Positions 42,101 to 49,939 of a DNA stretch of 64,000 nucleotides are shown piece by piece; position 1 is the first letter of the stretch; each line of letters opens with the position of its first letter. Origin of the DNA: Tritonibacter scottomollicae. GTDB taxonomy: Bacteria; Pseudomonadota; Alphaproteobacteria; Rhodobacterales; Rhodobacteraceae. The stretch lies in NCBI RefSeq assembly GCF_003003215.1, contig NZ_PVUF01000004.1, positions 124,001 through 188,000 of the forward strand. Reading direction: 5' to 3'. Position numbers and translations under genes: made by a program. The notes below the pieces were generated by a model. It was given only the letters and a program-made list of their open reading frames with translations, was not told where the DNA came from and did not search any database.

Positions 42101-42970
42101 ATGACATTCATAAACGGTATTCTGGACGGGGTCGCATACCGCGCGGCCCGCCATATCGGTGGCGAAATCACCCCAACCGTTGTGATCCTCCACGACACCG
42201 CCAGCAGCCTTAAAGAGGGCAGCGCCGCCAACTATCTGCGCGACAACGACGCCAAGGTTTCGGTGCAGTTCGTTATCGAGCTGAGCGGCCACATTGAGCA
42301 GCAAGTCCCGATCAATCGGCGCGCAAACCACGCGGGCGCGTCGAGCTACCATGGCCGCAAGGGCTGCAACAATTTCACCATTGGCATTGAGCTGGTGAAC
42401 CCCGGCAAGATGCGCGCGGCAGGGGCCAACGGGGTGACGTGGTTTGGCAAGACGATCCACGACGATCACTTGCGCAACCTCGATCTCGCCGAAACGCCCG
42501 AGCATGGCCGGGGGATGTGGATGCATTACCCGGCTGAACAGCTAGAGGCGCTGCTGTGGCTGCTGCGCAAGCTCTTCGCCAACGTTCCGACCCTGATGGA
42601 CATTCGCCCGCACTGGTATGTGTCGCCAGGGCGCAAGGTGGACACCAACCCGCTGTTTCCGCTGGAGCAGGTGCGCGGGCACATCCTCGGCCGTGAAGAC
42701 CCCGCCGATGATGAGGCGCTTGCGCAAAGCATGGACGCCTCGCCCGATGATCTGGTCATTATCGCCACCAATGGCGATACGCTGAACATGCGGCGCTGGC
42801 CGAGCTTCAATCCAAACATCATTGCCAAGATCCCCGACGAGACTGTTGTGCCAGTCCTGCGGCGCGGCACCTTCGACGGCCGCGTGTGGCTGCAGGTGTT
42901 CTACGCGGGACAGGAGGGATGGGTCGTGGCGAACTATGCCGATGCAGTGACCTTTCCCGCCGCCCACTGA
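42101..42970 (+). CDS. endolysin, N-acetylmuramoyl-L-alanine amidase with SH3-like tail
   Basis: A 289-residue lysis enzyme. Amidase_2/PGRP domain (1-190) with His31 in TVVILHDTASS, FVIELSGHIEQQVPINRRANHAG, GIELVNPG and the second zinc His and the Asp in IRPHWYVSPGRKVDTNP. The C-terminal 75 residues are SH3-like (LNMRRWPSFNPNIIAKIPDETVVPVL, RVWLQVFYAGQEGWVVANY). No signal peptide is seen, so a holin should release it. It heads the late operon. Confidence 0.9.
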   Translation: MTFINGILDGVAYRAARHIGGEITPTVVILHDTASSLKEGSAANYLRDNDAKVSVQFVIELSGHIEQQVPINRRANHAGASSYHGRKGCNNFTIGIELVNPGKMRAAGANGVTWFGKTIHDDHLRNLDLAETPEHGRGMWMHYPAEQLEALLWLLRKLFANVPTLMDIRPHWYVSPGRKVDTNPLFPLEQVRGHILGREDPADDEALAQSMDASPDDLVIIATNGDTLNMRRWPSFNPNIIAKIPDETVVPVLRRGTFDGRVWLQVFYAGQEGWVVANYADAVTFPAAH

Positions 42971-42982
42971 AGGAGTGCCCCC

Positions 42983-43522
42983 GTGAAGAACAAAGACAAG
43001 ATCCTGCAAATCGTCGGTAGCATCGCGCCGACCATTGCGACGGCGCTTGGCGGCCCGCTCGCCGGTGTCGCCACCAAAGCACTGGCGGCGAAACTGCTCG
43101 ACCGCCCCGACGCGACCGAGGAAGAGGTCGAAGCGGCGATCCTGGGCGCGAGCCCCTCGGACCTCCTGAAGCTGAAAGAAGCCGAGGCCGACCTTGAACG
43201 ACATCTGATCGACGCCGGGATCGAACTTGAACAGGTTGCCGCCCGCGACCGCGACAGTGCGCGCCAGCGCCAGATGGAACTCAAGGACAGGGTGCCCGGC
43301 ATCTTGGCAGCCTTGGTTCTGATCGGGTTCTTTTCCGTCATCGCGTATATGCTGAAATACGGTCTGCCGCCCGCCAGTGCCGAGATCCTGGCCTTGCTGA
43401 TCGGTGGGCTGTCTGTCGGGTTCACGCAAATCCTTAACTACTACTTCGGCAGCTCTGCCGGATCGAAGAACAAGGACGTGATGATCGAGCGCATCAAGGC
43501 CGCGTCTGGGGGCAGGGCCTGA
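42983..43522 (+). CDS. holin, 3TM/GTA type
   Basis: A 179-residue membrane protein. The N-terminal half is a predicted amphipathic region (VGSIAPTIATALGGPLAGVATKALAAKLL) plus a charged helix, and the second half has hydrophobic helices at about 108-126 and 132-150 (ILAALVLIGFFSVIAYMLKYGL, ILALLIGGLSVGFTQILNYYFGSS). This fits the GTA_holin_3TM family. It starts at GTG 42983 with GGAG and follows the endolysin by 12 bases. The stop overlaps the next ATG. Confidence 0.83.
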   Translation: MKNKDKILQIVGSIAPTIATALGGPLAGVATKALAAKLLDRPDATEEEVEAAILGASPSDLLKLKEAEADLERHLIDAGIELEQVAARDRDSARQRQMELKDRVPGILAALVLIGFFSVIAYMLKYGLPPASAEILALLIGGLSVGFTQILNYYFGSSAGSKNKDVMIERIKAASGGRA

Positions 43523-43872
43523 TGCACTTCGACCCGACCTTTACAGTCAGCAACGCGCTGACCCTGCTGTCGCTTCTGATTGCGTGCACCAGCGCCGTTT
43601 ATGCCTGGATTGGCACCCGCCGGTCTAATGTCGATGAGCGCTTCAAAACCGGCAAGGAACGCATGGACCGCCATGAACAACGTCTGACCCGCATGGAACA
43701 TGATCTGGCAGATGTGCCGAGCAAGGATGACCTGCACCACATTCAGCTCTCCATGTCTGAAATCAACGGCACCATGAAGCAGATGGCGGCGGTGATGGAG
43801 GGCAATCAGAAGATCATGACCCGCCTCGAAACAGTGGTGTTTCGCCACGAAGACCACCTTCTGAACAAGTAG
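43522..43872 (+). CDS. DUF2730 phage protein
   Basis: A 116-residue protein with one N-terminal membrane helix (SNALTLLSLLIACTSAVYAWIG) and a long coiled-coil (GKERMDRHEQRLTRMEHDLADV, KDDLHHIQLSMSEINGTMKQMAAVMEGNQKIMTRL), the layout of DUF2730 in Mu-like phages. Placed after the holin, it may be a lysis accessory (spanin- or antiholin-like) factor. Confidence 0.8.
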   Translation: MHFDPTFTVSNALTLLSLLIACTSAVYAWIGTRRSNVDERFKTGKERMDRHEQRLTRMEHDLADVPSKDDLHHIQLSMSEINGTMKQMAAVMEGNQKIMTRLETVVFRHEDHLLNK

Positions 43873-43884
43873 GACCGCCTTGCC

Positions 43885-44181
43885 ATGAGCTACGCCGACG
43901 ATCTGCGCAAACACGCCCGCATCGCCATTCTTCGGTTTCTTGAGGATGCACCAAAATACACCTCCAACGTCTCCATGCTGGCGACGCAATTGCCGCGCGT
44001 CGGTATTGCCTACACCCGCGACCAGGTCACGACCGAGGCGCATTGGCTGCGTGAGCAAGGGCTTGTCGAGCTGGAAGACCACGCGGGCTTTGTGGTGGTC
44101 GTGGCGACCACGCGCGGTGCGGAAATCGCCCAGGGAATTGCCCGCCACCCGGAGATCCAGCGCCCCCGGCCGGGAGCGTAA
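43885..44181 (+). CDS. VpaChn25_0724-type phage protein (Mu gp26 position)
   Basis: A 98-residue winged-helix-like protein: ARIAILRFLEDAPKYTSNVSMLATQLPRVGIAYTRDQVTTEAHWLREQGLVELED. Small proteins of this kind always sit between DUF2730 and DUF3486 genes in Mu-like phages. The fold suggests DNA binding, perhaps in packaging or late regulation, but no function is known. Confidence 0.78.
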   Translation: MSYADDLRKHARIAILRFLEDAPKYTSNVSMLATQLPRVGIAYTRDQVTTEAHWLREQGLVELEDHAGFVVVVATTRGAEIAQGIARHPEIQRPRPGA

Positions 44182-44184
44182 GTC

Positions 44185-44739
44185 ATGCCGCCTCCAAAGA
44201 AGCTCGACCTGATCCCGCTGGAGTTTCGGCAGCGGCTTTCCACGGCCCTGCAGGAGCGCGGCTTTGGCGGTATTGTAGAGATCACCGAAGATCTGAATTT
44301 CTGGCTGGATGAGGCAGGCCTGGAGATCCGCATCGGCAAGTCAGCCGTGGGCGAATATTCCAAACTGCTCAAGGATCAGCGGGACGCTTTCGCGATGGCG
44401 GAAACGCTGCTCGGGGATCTGAACATCGAGCAGGAAAGCACCATGCACAAGGTGCTGATGCAGATGATCGCCACCGCGGCATTCCAGATGATGAACTCAG
44501 TATCGGAGGCGGGCGGCGATTGGGACCCGAAGGGGCTCGCGCATCTGTCGCGCATGCTGAAAGACCTGATGCAATCCGCCGGGCTGCGCGAACGCCTGCG
44601 CGAAGACGAAGAGCGGCGCATCGCCCGAAAGGAACGCGAGCGCCTTGCCGGAGAGATCGAGCAGAAGGCGCATCAGCTCGGCATGACCAAGGACACCGTG
44701 GCATCGATCAAAGCCGATATTCTCGGGGTGAACACATGA
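44185..44739 (+). CDS. DUF3486 protein, likely small terminase subunit (Mu gp27)
   Basis: A 184-residue protein with an N-terminal helix-turn-helix-like part (LIPLEFRQRLSTALQERGFGGIVEITEDLNFWLDEAGLEIRIGKSAVGEY) and a helical oligomerisation region. This is the DUF3486/gp27 family that precedes the large terminase in Mu-like phages. It should recognise the phage end for headful packaging. Its stop overlaps the terminase start (ATGA). Confidence 0.87.
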   Translation: MPPPKKLDLIPLEFRQRLSTALQERGFGGIVEITEDLNFWLDEAGLEIRIGKSAVGEYSKLLKDQRDAFAMAETLLGDLNIEQESTMHKVLMQMIATAAFQMMNSVSEAGGDWDPKGLAHLSRMLKDLMQSAGLRERLREDEERRIARKERERLAGEIEQKAHQLGMTKDTVASIKADILGVNT

Positions 44740-46427
44740 CGGCAACCGAGGTCATCACAGACGCGGATTGGGAGGCGCAGCGCGCAGCCGACCGGCAAAT
44801 GCTGCCGAACGTGCTGGACCAAAGTATGGAGCTGCCGCATGTGCTTCTGTCCTACCAGCAGCAGCTCCTGCAAACGACCGCTCACTATCAATTTGTGGTC
44901 TGCGAGAAATCGCGCCGGATCGGGATGACCTGGGCGGTCGGGGCCGATGGCGTTTTGACCTCTGGTCTGGCGCGAGCCGAGGGCGGAATGGATACGCTTT
45001 ACATTGGCTTCAACCTCGATATGGCGCGCGAGTTTATCGACACCTGCGCCATGTGGGCGAAGGCCTTCATGCCCGCCGCCAGTTCGGTGCAGGAGTTCCT
45101 GTTCAAGGACCAGGATGACGGCAAGGAAGACCGCGATATTCAGGCGTTCCGCATCCGCTTTGCCTCCGGGTTCGAGATCGTGGCCCTGTCCTCCAAGCCA
45201 CGTTCGCTGCGCGGTCGCCAGGGCTACGTGATCTTCGACGAGGCCGCGTTCCATGACGAACTGGAAGAGATGCTGAAGGCCGCAAACGCCCTGCTGATGT
45301 GGGGCGGTAAGGTTCTGGTGATCTCCACCCATGACGGCGACGCCAATGCCTTCAACGTGCTGGTGCGTCAGGTCAACGAGGGGGAGAAGGGCGACACCGC
45401 CAAGGTCGTGCGTGTCACCTTCAATGATGCGGTCGACGCGGGGCTTTATGAGCGCATTGCGTTGATCCAACGCGCCCAGGGCCGTGAGCCAATGGGCAAG
45501 CAGAAATGGATCGACAGCACACATGCGGTCTATGGCGACGACGCGGACGAAGAGCTGCACTGCATAGCCAAGGCCGGGACCGGCGCTTGGTTGTCCGCGC
45601 CACTGATTGAGGCGCGCATGAATGCCGAGGCACCTTGCCTGGAGCTGGAGTTGCCCGACGACTACTTGCAGCGCACCAATGCTCAACAGAAGGAGCTGAT
45701 GCGCCTCTTCCTGGAACGTCTGGAAAAGGTGCTGAGTGCCGTGCCGCTGGACGTGCTCTATGCGCTCGGCTTTGACTTCGCCCGCGTCTCTGACCTCTCG
45801 GTGCTAACGCTGCTCGCCATCGAGAAGAACATGCATCGCCGCGAGGCGCTCTCAATCGAGATGCGCAACGTTCCGGGCAACGAGCAGAAGCTCATTGTCG
45901 GCATGGTCATGGAGCGTATCCGCACGCGCTGCGTTGGCGCGGCCTTTGATGCCACCGGCATGGGCTGGACCGTGGCCGAGGATGTCGGGCGCAAGTTTGG
46001 GCTGAAGGAGGGCGACGACAGCCCTGGTATGGTCTGGGCGATCAAGTTCTCGCAGGACTGGTACCGCATCAACATGCCGCCGCTGAAAACCGCCTTTGAA
46101 GAGGCGACAATTTCTATTGGCCGCTGGGATCCACACATGAGCGACCTGCGCGCCGTCAAGAAAGTGCGCGGCATTCCCCGCGTGCCTGAGATCCGCGAGG
46201 CCGACGCCAAGGGTAAGAAACGCCACGGCGACTATGCCATCGCCCTGGCACTCGCCCACTTCGCCTCGCGTATGCGCTGGGTCGAGATCGACTATACCCC
46301 GGTGCCCAACAACCAGAACCGAGAGCCGCACAGCGGTCAATTGGGCATGACCGCAGATGAACAAGACGCGCTGAACCGCCCCTGGTGGAACCCTCCGCTG
46401 GGCACCGCAATGCGCGGCGGTCTTTAG
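44736..46427 (+). CDS. terminase large subunit (Mu gp28-like)
   Basis: A 563-residue packaging motor. The ATPase part has FVVCEKSRRIGMTWAVG (Walker A-type), GRQGYVIFDEAAFHDE (Walker B plus catalytic Glu) and GKVLVISTHDGD (motif III-like). The C-terminal RNase H-like nuclease has YALGFDFARVSDLSVLTLL, GAAFDATGMGWTVAEDV and AKGKKRHGDYAIALALAH acidic residues. The start ATG 44736 is set by the ATGA overlap. Confidence 0.92.
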   Translation: MTATEVITDADWEAQRAADRQMLPNVLDQSMELPHVLLSYQQQLLQTTAHYQFVVCEKSRRIGMTWAVGADGVLTSGLARAEGGMDTLYIGFNLDMAREFIDTCAMWAKAFMPAASSVQEFLFKDQDDGKEDRDIQAFRIRFASGFEIVALSSKPRSLRGRQGYVIFDEAAFHDELEEMLKAANALLMWGGKVLVISTHDGDANAFNVLVRQVNEGEKGDTAKVVRVTFNDAVDAGLYERIALIQRAQGREPMGKQKWIDSTHAVYGDDADEELHCIAKAGTGAWLSAPLIEARMNAEAPCLELELPDDYLQRTNAQQKELMRLFLERLEKVLSAVPLDVLYALGFDFARVSDLSVLTLLAIEKNMHRREALSIEMRNVPGNEQKLIVGMVMERIRTRCVGAAFDATGMGWTVAEDVGRKFGLKEGDDSPGMVWAIKFSQDWYRINMPPLKTAFEEATISIGRWDPHMSDLRAVKKVRGIPRVPEIREADAKGKKRHGDYAIALALAHFASRMRWVEIDYTPVPNNQNREPHSGQLGMTADEQDALNRPWWNPPLGTAMRGGL

Positions 46428-46453
46428 ACACCTTAACGGCAAAGGGCTGAAAC

Positions 46454-48115
46454 ATGGCACGTAGCAAACAAGTGCTGGACCGCTGGGGCAACCCGGTGCG
46501 CCGCGCCGAATTGGCAAAATACGAAGAACCCTCGATGATCGGCGGCGTGCGCAGCCCTCTGACCGGATATCCGGGCGATGGGCTGAACCCGGAGCGGTTG
46601 GCGTCCATCCTGCGTGAGGCCGACGCGGGCGATCCGATCCGCTATCTGGAATTGGCAGAAACCATTGAAGAGCGGGATCTGCATTATCTCGGGGTTCTGG
46701 GAACGCGCCGCCGTTCCGTCTCGCAGCTCGACATCACGGTGGAGCCACGCGACGACAGCGAATTGGCAGAACAGATCGCCGAGCGTGTGCGCACCTGGTT
46801 AAAGCGCGATGAGCTGACGGACGAGCTGTTCGACATCCTCGATGCGCTCGGTAAAGGATACAGCTTCACCCATATCCGGTGGGATACCTCCGAGGGGGAG
46901 TATGAACCTGCCGCGCTGGAATACTGCGACCCGCGCTGGTTCCGCTTTGATCGCAGGGATCTCAAAACGCCCCGGATGCTGAACCCGCAGACCGGCGAAG
47001 AAGAGATCCTGCCGCCGTTCCAATACATCTACGCACCAATGAAGGCGAAGTCGGGCTTGCCGTTGCGCTCCGGGCTGGCGCGTGTTGCGTTGTGGGCGTG
47101 GCTATTCAAGGCATTCACCCAGCGCGATTGGGCGATTTTCACCCAGACCTACGGTCAGCCGCTTCGGATCGGCAAATACGGGCCGGGCACCTCTGAAGAG
47201 GATCGCAAGACGCTGTTTCGCGCGGTGGCGAATATTGCGGGCGATTGCGCGGCCATCATTCCCGAAAGCATGATGATCGAGTTTCAGGAGGCCAAGAGCA
47301 TTGGCGCGTCGACCGATCACTATGAACGGCGAAGCGACTGGCTCGACAGACAGACGTCAAAGCTGGTGCTGGGGCAGACCTCGACCACCGATGCGGAAAC
47401 TGGCGGCTTGGGATCCGGCAAGGAGCACCGTCAGGTGCAAGAGGACATCGAGCGCGCCGACGCCAAGCAATTGGGTGCGATCATCAACCGCGATTTGATC
47501 CGCCCCTGGGTGCAGCTCGAATATGGGGCGGACGCGCCATCGCCGCGATTGAAGATCGGCCGCCCGGAAGAGGAAGACCTCGCATCCTTCTCAAAAGCCC
47601 TGTCGCCGTTGGTGGCGCGGGGGCTGCGGGTGAAGCAATCGGAAGTCCGAGCTAAGTTCGGCCTGTCTGATCCGGGCGAAACAGATGACGTGATTGGCGG
47701 AAAATCGGAGAAAACGCCCCAAACCCCGCCGAAAGCTGCCCCGGCACCCACCGAAACAGGCCCAGCAGCGCCACAGAGCGAAATTGAAGGGCGATTGAAT
47801 GTACATCTCGGCGTTTTAGGGGGCGTTGGGGCCGCGCAGGCAGAAGAGGCCTCAGAGGCGCTCTCTGCGCCGGTTTCGCCAGAGGCTGGTCTCGCGGCGC
47901 GCCTCGGAACGGACGGGCGCAAGGCCATGGCGTCGATGCTGGCACGGATCGAGGCGATGCTGCAGGCGTCTGGTAGCTTGGAAGAGTTCCGCGAAACCCT
48001 GTTGGCAAGCTACGGTGATCTCGATGCAAGCGAGCTGCAACAGGCGCTCGCGCTGGCGAACTTGGCAGCACATTCCGGCGGCCGGGCCATGACCGAGGGT
48101 GAAGCGGATGGCTGA
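46454..48115 (+). CDS. portal protein, DUF935 (Mu gp29-like)
   Basis: A 553-residue DUF935 portal. Typical segments are RNPVRRAELAKYEEPS-like start (WGNPVRRAELAKYEEPS), LGVLGTRRRSVSQLDITVEP, LDALGKGYSFTHIRWD, PMKAKSGLPLRSGLARVALWAWLFKAF, DWAIFTQTYGQPLRIGKYGP and LGQTSTTDAETGGLGSGKEH. It forms the DNA gate of the capsid vertex. A Pro/Ala-rich linker lies near residues 415-440. It overlaps gene F by 8 bases. Confidence 0.92.
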   Translation: MARSKQVLDRWGNPVRRAELAKYEEPSMIGGVRSPLTGYPGDGLNPERLASILREADAGDPIRYLELAETIEERDLHYLGVLGTRRRSVSQLDITVEPRDDSELAEQIAERVRTWLKRDELTDELFDILDALGKGYSFTHIRWDTSEGEYEPAALEYCDPRWFRFDRRDLKTPRMLNPQTGEEEILPPFQYIYAPMKAKSGLPLRSGLARVALWAWLFKAFTQRDWAIFTQTYGQPLRIGKYGPGTSEEDRKTLFRAVANIAGDCAAIIPESMMIEFQEAKSIGASTDHYERRSDWLDRQTSKLVLGQTSTTDAETGGLGSGKEHRQVQEDIERADAKQLGAIINRDLIRPWVQLEYGADAPSPRLKIGRPEEEDLASFSKALSPLVARGLRVKQSEVRAKFGLSDPGETDDVIGGKSEKTPQTPPKAAPAPTETGPAAPQSEIEGRLNVHLGVLGGVGAAQAEEASEALSAPVSPEAGLAARLGTDGRKAMASMLARIEAMLQASGSLEEFRETLLASYGDLDASELQQALALANLAAHSGGRAMTEGEADG

Positions 48116-49256
48116 ACTGGCGGCGATCTTCCGCAAACCGTTCCCTGAGCAGGTCGCCGCATTCCGGCTTCGCTTGGGCGATCTGGTGCCCACCGCGCGG
48201 TGGGATGACATCACCAGGAACGCGCACGACCGAGCGTTTATGGTGGCGGGCGCGACCAAGGCTGACCTGCTTTCAGATATTGGCGCAGCCGTGGAGAAAG
48301 CCATCGCCGACGGCACCGGGTTTGAGGCGTTCCAGCGTGATTTCCGAGATATCGTGGAACGCCACGGCTGGCATGGCTGGACGGGCGAGGGCACGCCGGG
48401 CGGCGAGGCCTGGCGCATGCGCGTGATCTACCGCACCAATATGCGCGTCTCCTATCAAGCCGGGCGCTTTGCGCAGCTTCGCGAGGGCGGTTTTAAATAT
48501 TGGGTCTACCGTCATGGCGGCTCGGATGATCCGCGCCCGGAGCATCTGGCGCTCGATGGCCTGATCCTGCCTGCCGACCATCCGTTCTGGATGATCTGGT
48601 TTCCGCCGAACGGCTGGGGGTGTTCCTGCCGGGTCTTTGGCGCGCGGTCTATGGAGGCTGCGATACGGCGCGGCGGCAATCCGGCTGTGAGGCTGCCGAC
48701 AGGCTGGAACACGCGAGATCCGCGTTCGGGCACGCCCAAGGGGATCGACAAGGGTTGGGACTATGCCCCAGGCGCAAGTGCGGCTGACACGATCCTGGCC
48801 TTCCGCGATAAACTCGAAAAGCTGCAGGCGCAGCCGTCGCAGGATTTGATCGGCGACTGGCTTCAATGGCCGTTCAAAGACTGGTTTGAGAATCCGCGCG
48901 GGGCGTGGCCTTTGGCGCGATTGGGCGATGACGATGCCCAACTGATCGGCTCACAGCCCCGGGTGGCGGAACTGTCGGCTGAGACGCTCGCCAAACAGCG
49001 CCGCCGTCACCCGGAATTGACGCTGGAAGACTATGCACAGGCACAAGCCACCGTGAACCTCGCTACCAATAAGGTGCAGGACGGCGATAGCAGCATGATC
49101 TTCGTCCGAGCTGATCCGGGCGAGGCGGGGCATGTGCTGGTGGTGAAGACCACCAAAACGGGGCAGGGTCTGTTCGTGACCAGCTTCCGCCGCCTGAGCA
49201 GCGATGACCTGAAACGAGATCAGGAACTGATCCGCCTGATGAGAAAAGGCGATTGA
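48108..49256 (+). CDS. head morphogenesis protein (Mu gpF-like), possible C-terminal nuclease-like domain
   Basis: A 382-residue minor head protein. The Phage_Mu_F domain covers about 1-210 (FQRDFRDIVERHGWHGWTGEG, RVIYRTNMRVSYQAGRFAQLREG, YWVYRHGGSDDPRPEHLALDG, WMIWFPPNGWGCSCRV). The last 60 residues (DSSMIFVRADPGEAGHVLVVKTT, GLFVTSFRRLSSDDLKRDQELI) resemble the barnase/EndoU/RelE-like domains often attached to Mu F proteins; this part is less sure. ATG 48108 is preferred over GTG 48099. Confidence 0.88.
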   Translation: MAELAAIFRKPFPEQVAAFRLRLGDLVPTARWDDITRNAHDRAFMVAGATKADLLSDIGAAVEKAIADGTGFEAFQRDFRDIVERHGWHGWTGEGTPGGEAWRMRVIYRTNMRVSYQAGRFAQLREGGFKYWVYRHGGSDDPRPEHLALDGLILPADHPFWMIWFPPNGWGCSCRVFGARSMEAAIRRGGNPAVRLPTGWNTRDPRSGTPKGIDKGWDYAPGASAADTILAFRDKLEKLQAQPSQDLIGDWLQWPFKDWFENPRGAWPLARLGDDDAQLIGSQPRVAELSAETLAKQRRRHPELTLEDYAQAQATVNLATNKVQDGDSSMIFVRADPGEAGHVLVVKTTKTGQGLFVTSFRRLSSDDLKRDQELIRLMRKGD

Positions 49257-49287
49257 GTTTTGAACGCGTGGCAGTGGGGCGCGACAC

Positions 49288-49407
49288 TGTGGTGAAAACT
49301 GCAGGCGGTGGGGCCTCCCAATCCAGCAAGCTGGCAACCCCACATTGCGCTCCGATCCAAGGACCGTGCTACGGCCGGGAGAGTTTCACCGCGTCACGCC
49401 TGCAGTT
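49288..49407 (+). ncRNA. candidate pseudoknotted RNA element before gene G
   Basis: In a 163-base gap of an otherwise overlapping operon, GGTGAAA (49291-49297) can pair with TTTCACC (49384-49390) and AACTGCAGGCG (49297-49307) with CGCCTGCAGTT (49397-49407). These two helices cross. Between them lie GTGGGG/CCCCAC (49308-49313/49338-49343), CCAG/CTGG and CCGT/ACGG hairpins. Function is unknown; it may regulate gpG or be a processing site. Confidence 0.5.
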
Positions 49408-49419
49408 AGAAGAATAGCT

Positions 49420-49926
49420 ATGTACACCCTGAAATTCAATGAAGATGGGTTCGAACTGCGCCTGAAGCAGCTTGAAACTCAGCTATCCGACCTGTCGCCC
49501 GTGATGCAGGATCTGGGCGAGCTCCTGGTGCAATCAACCCAAGACCGAATGCTGAAGGGGCAGCAACCAGACGGCAAGCCCTTCGCGCCACGCTCTCAGA
49601 ACACGCTGGAACGCTACGCCGCGCGCGGGTTCCGGTTCGGCCCGCAACCATTGAACAAGAGCGGTGAAATGCGCCAGCAGCTTCACTACCAGGCCAGCGC
49701 CGCCGGTGTGTCCTGGGGCAGTAATGCAATTCAGGCTGCTGTGATGCAGTTCGGTGCGCAGAAAGGGGCTTTCGGCACATATGAGGGCAAGGGGTTCGGC
49801 GATACGACCCCGAAGATCTCGATCCCTTGGGGCAACATCCCGGCGCGCCCGTTCCTCGGGGTCTCCGAGGGGGACCGCAGCGCGATTGTGGAGGAACTGG
49901 AAGACTGGCTTTATAATAATAGGTGA
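49420..49926 (+). CDS. virion morphogenesis protein (Mu gpG-like)
   Basis: A 168-residue protein of the Phage_tail_S/virion morphogenesis family (pfam05069): LSDLSPVMQDLGELLVQSTQDRMLKGQQPDGKPFAPRSQNTLERY, LNKSGEMRQQLHYQASAAGVSWGSN, AVMQFGAQKG and IPARPFLGVSEGD. In Mu gpG takes part in tail and head assembly. It follows the structured gap and has only a weak ribosome site. An opposite-strand gene follows directly. Confidence 0.87.
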   Translation: MYTLKFNEDGFELRLKQLETQLSDLSPVMQDLGELLVQSTQDRMLKGQQPDGKPFAPRSQNTLERYAARGFRFGPQPLNKSGEMRQQLHYQASAAGVSWGSNAIQAAVMQFGAQKGAFGTYEGKGFGDTTPKISIPWGNIPARPFLGVSEGDRSAIVEELEDWLYNNR

Positions 49927-49939
49927 AATAGCTTGCGCC

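Noticed and set aside
49288-49407. Naming the F-G RNA an HDV-like ribozyme because of its helix order
   Set aside because: The first helix extends past the expected cleavage point by wobble and Watson-Crick pairs and the typical short P3/P1.1 geometry is not visible; only the pseudoknot topology is supported.
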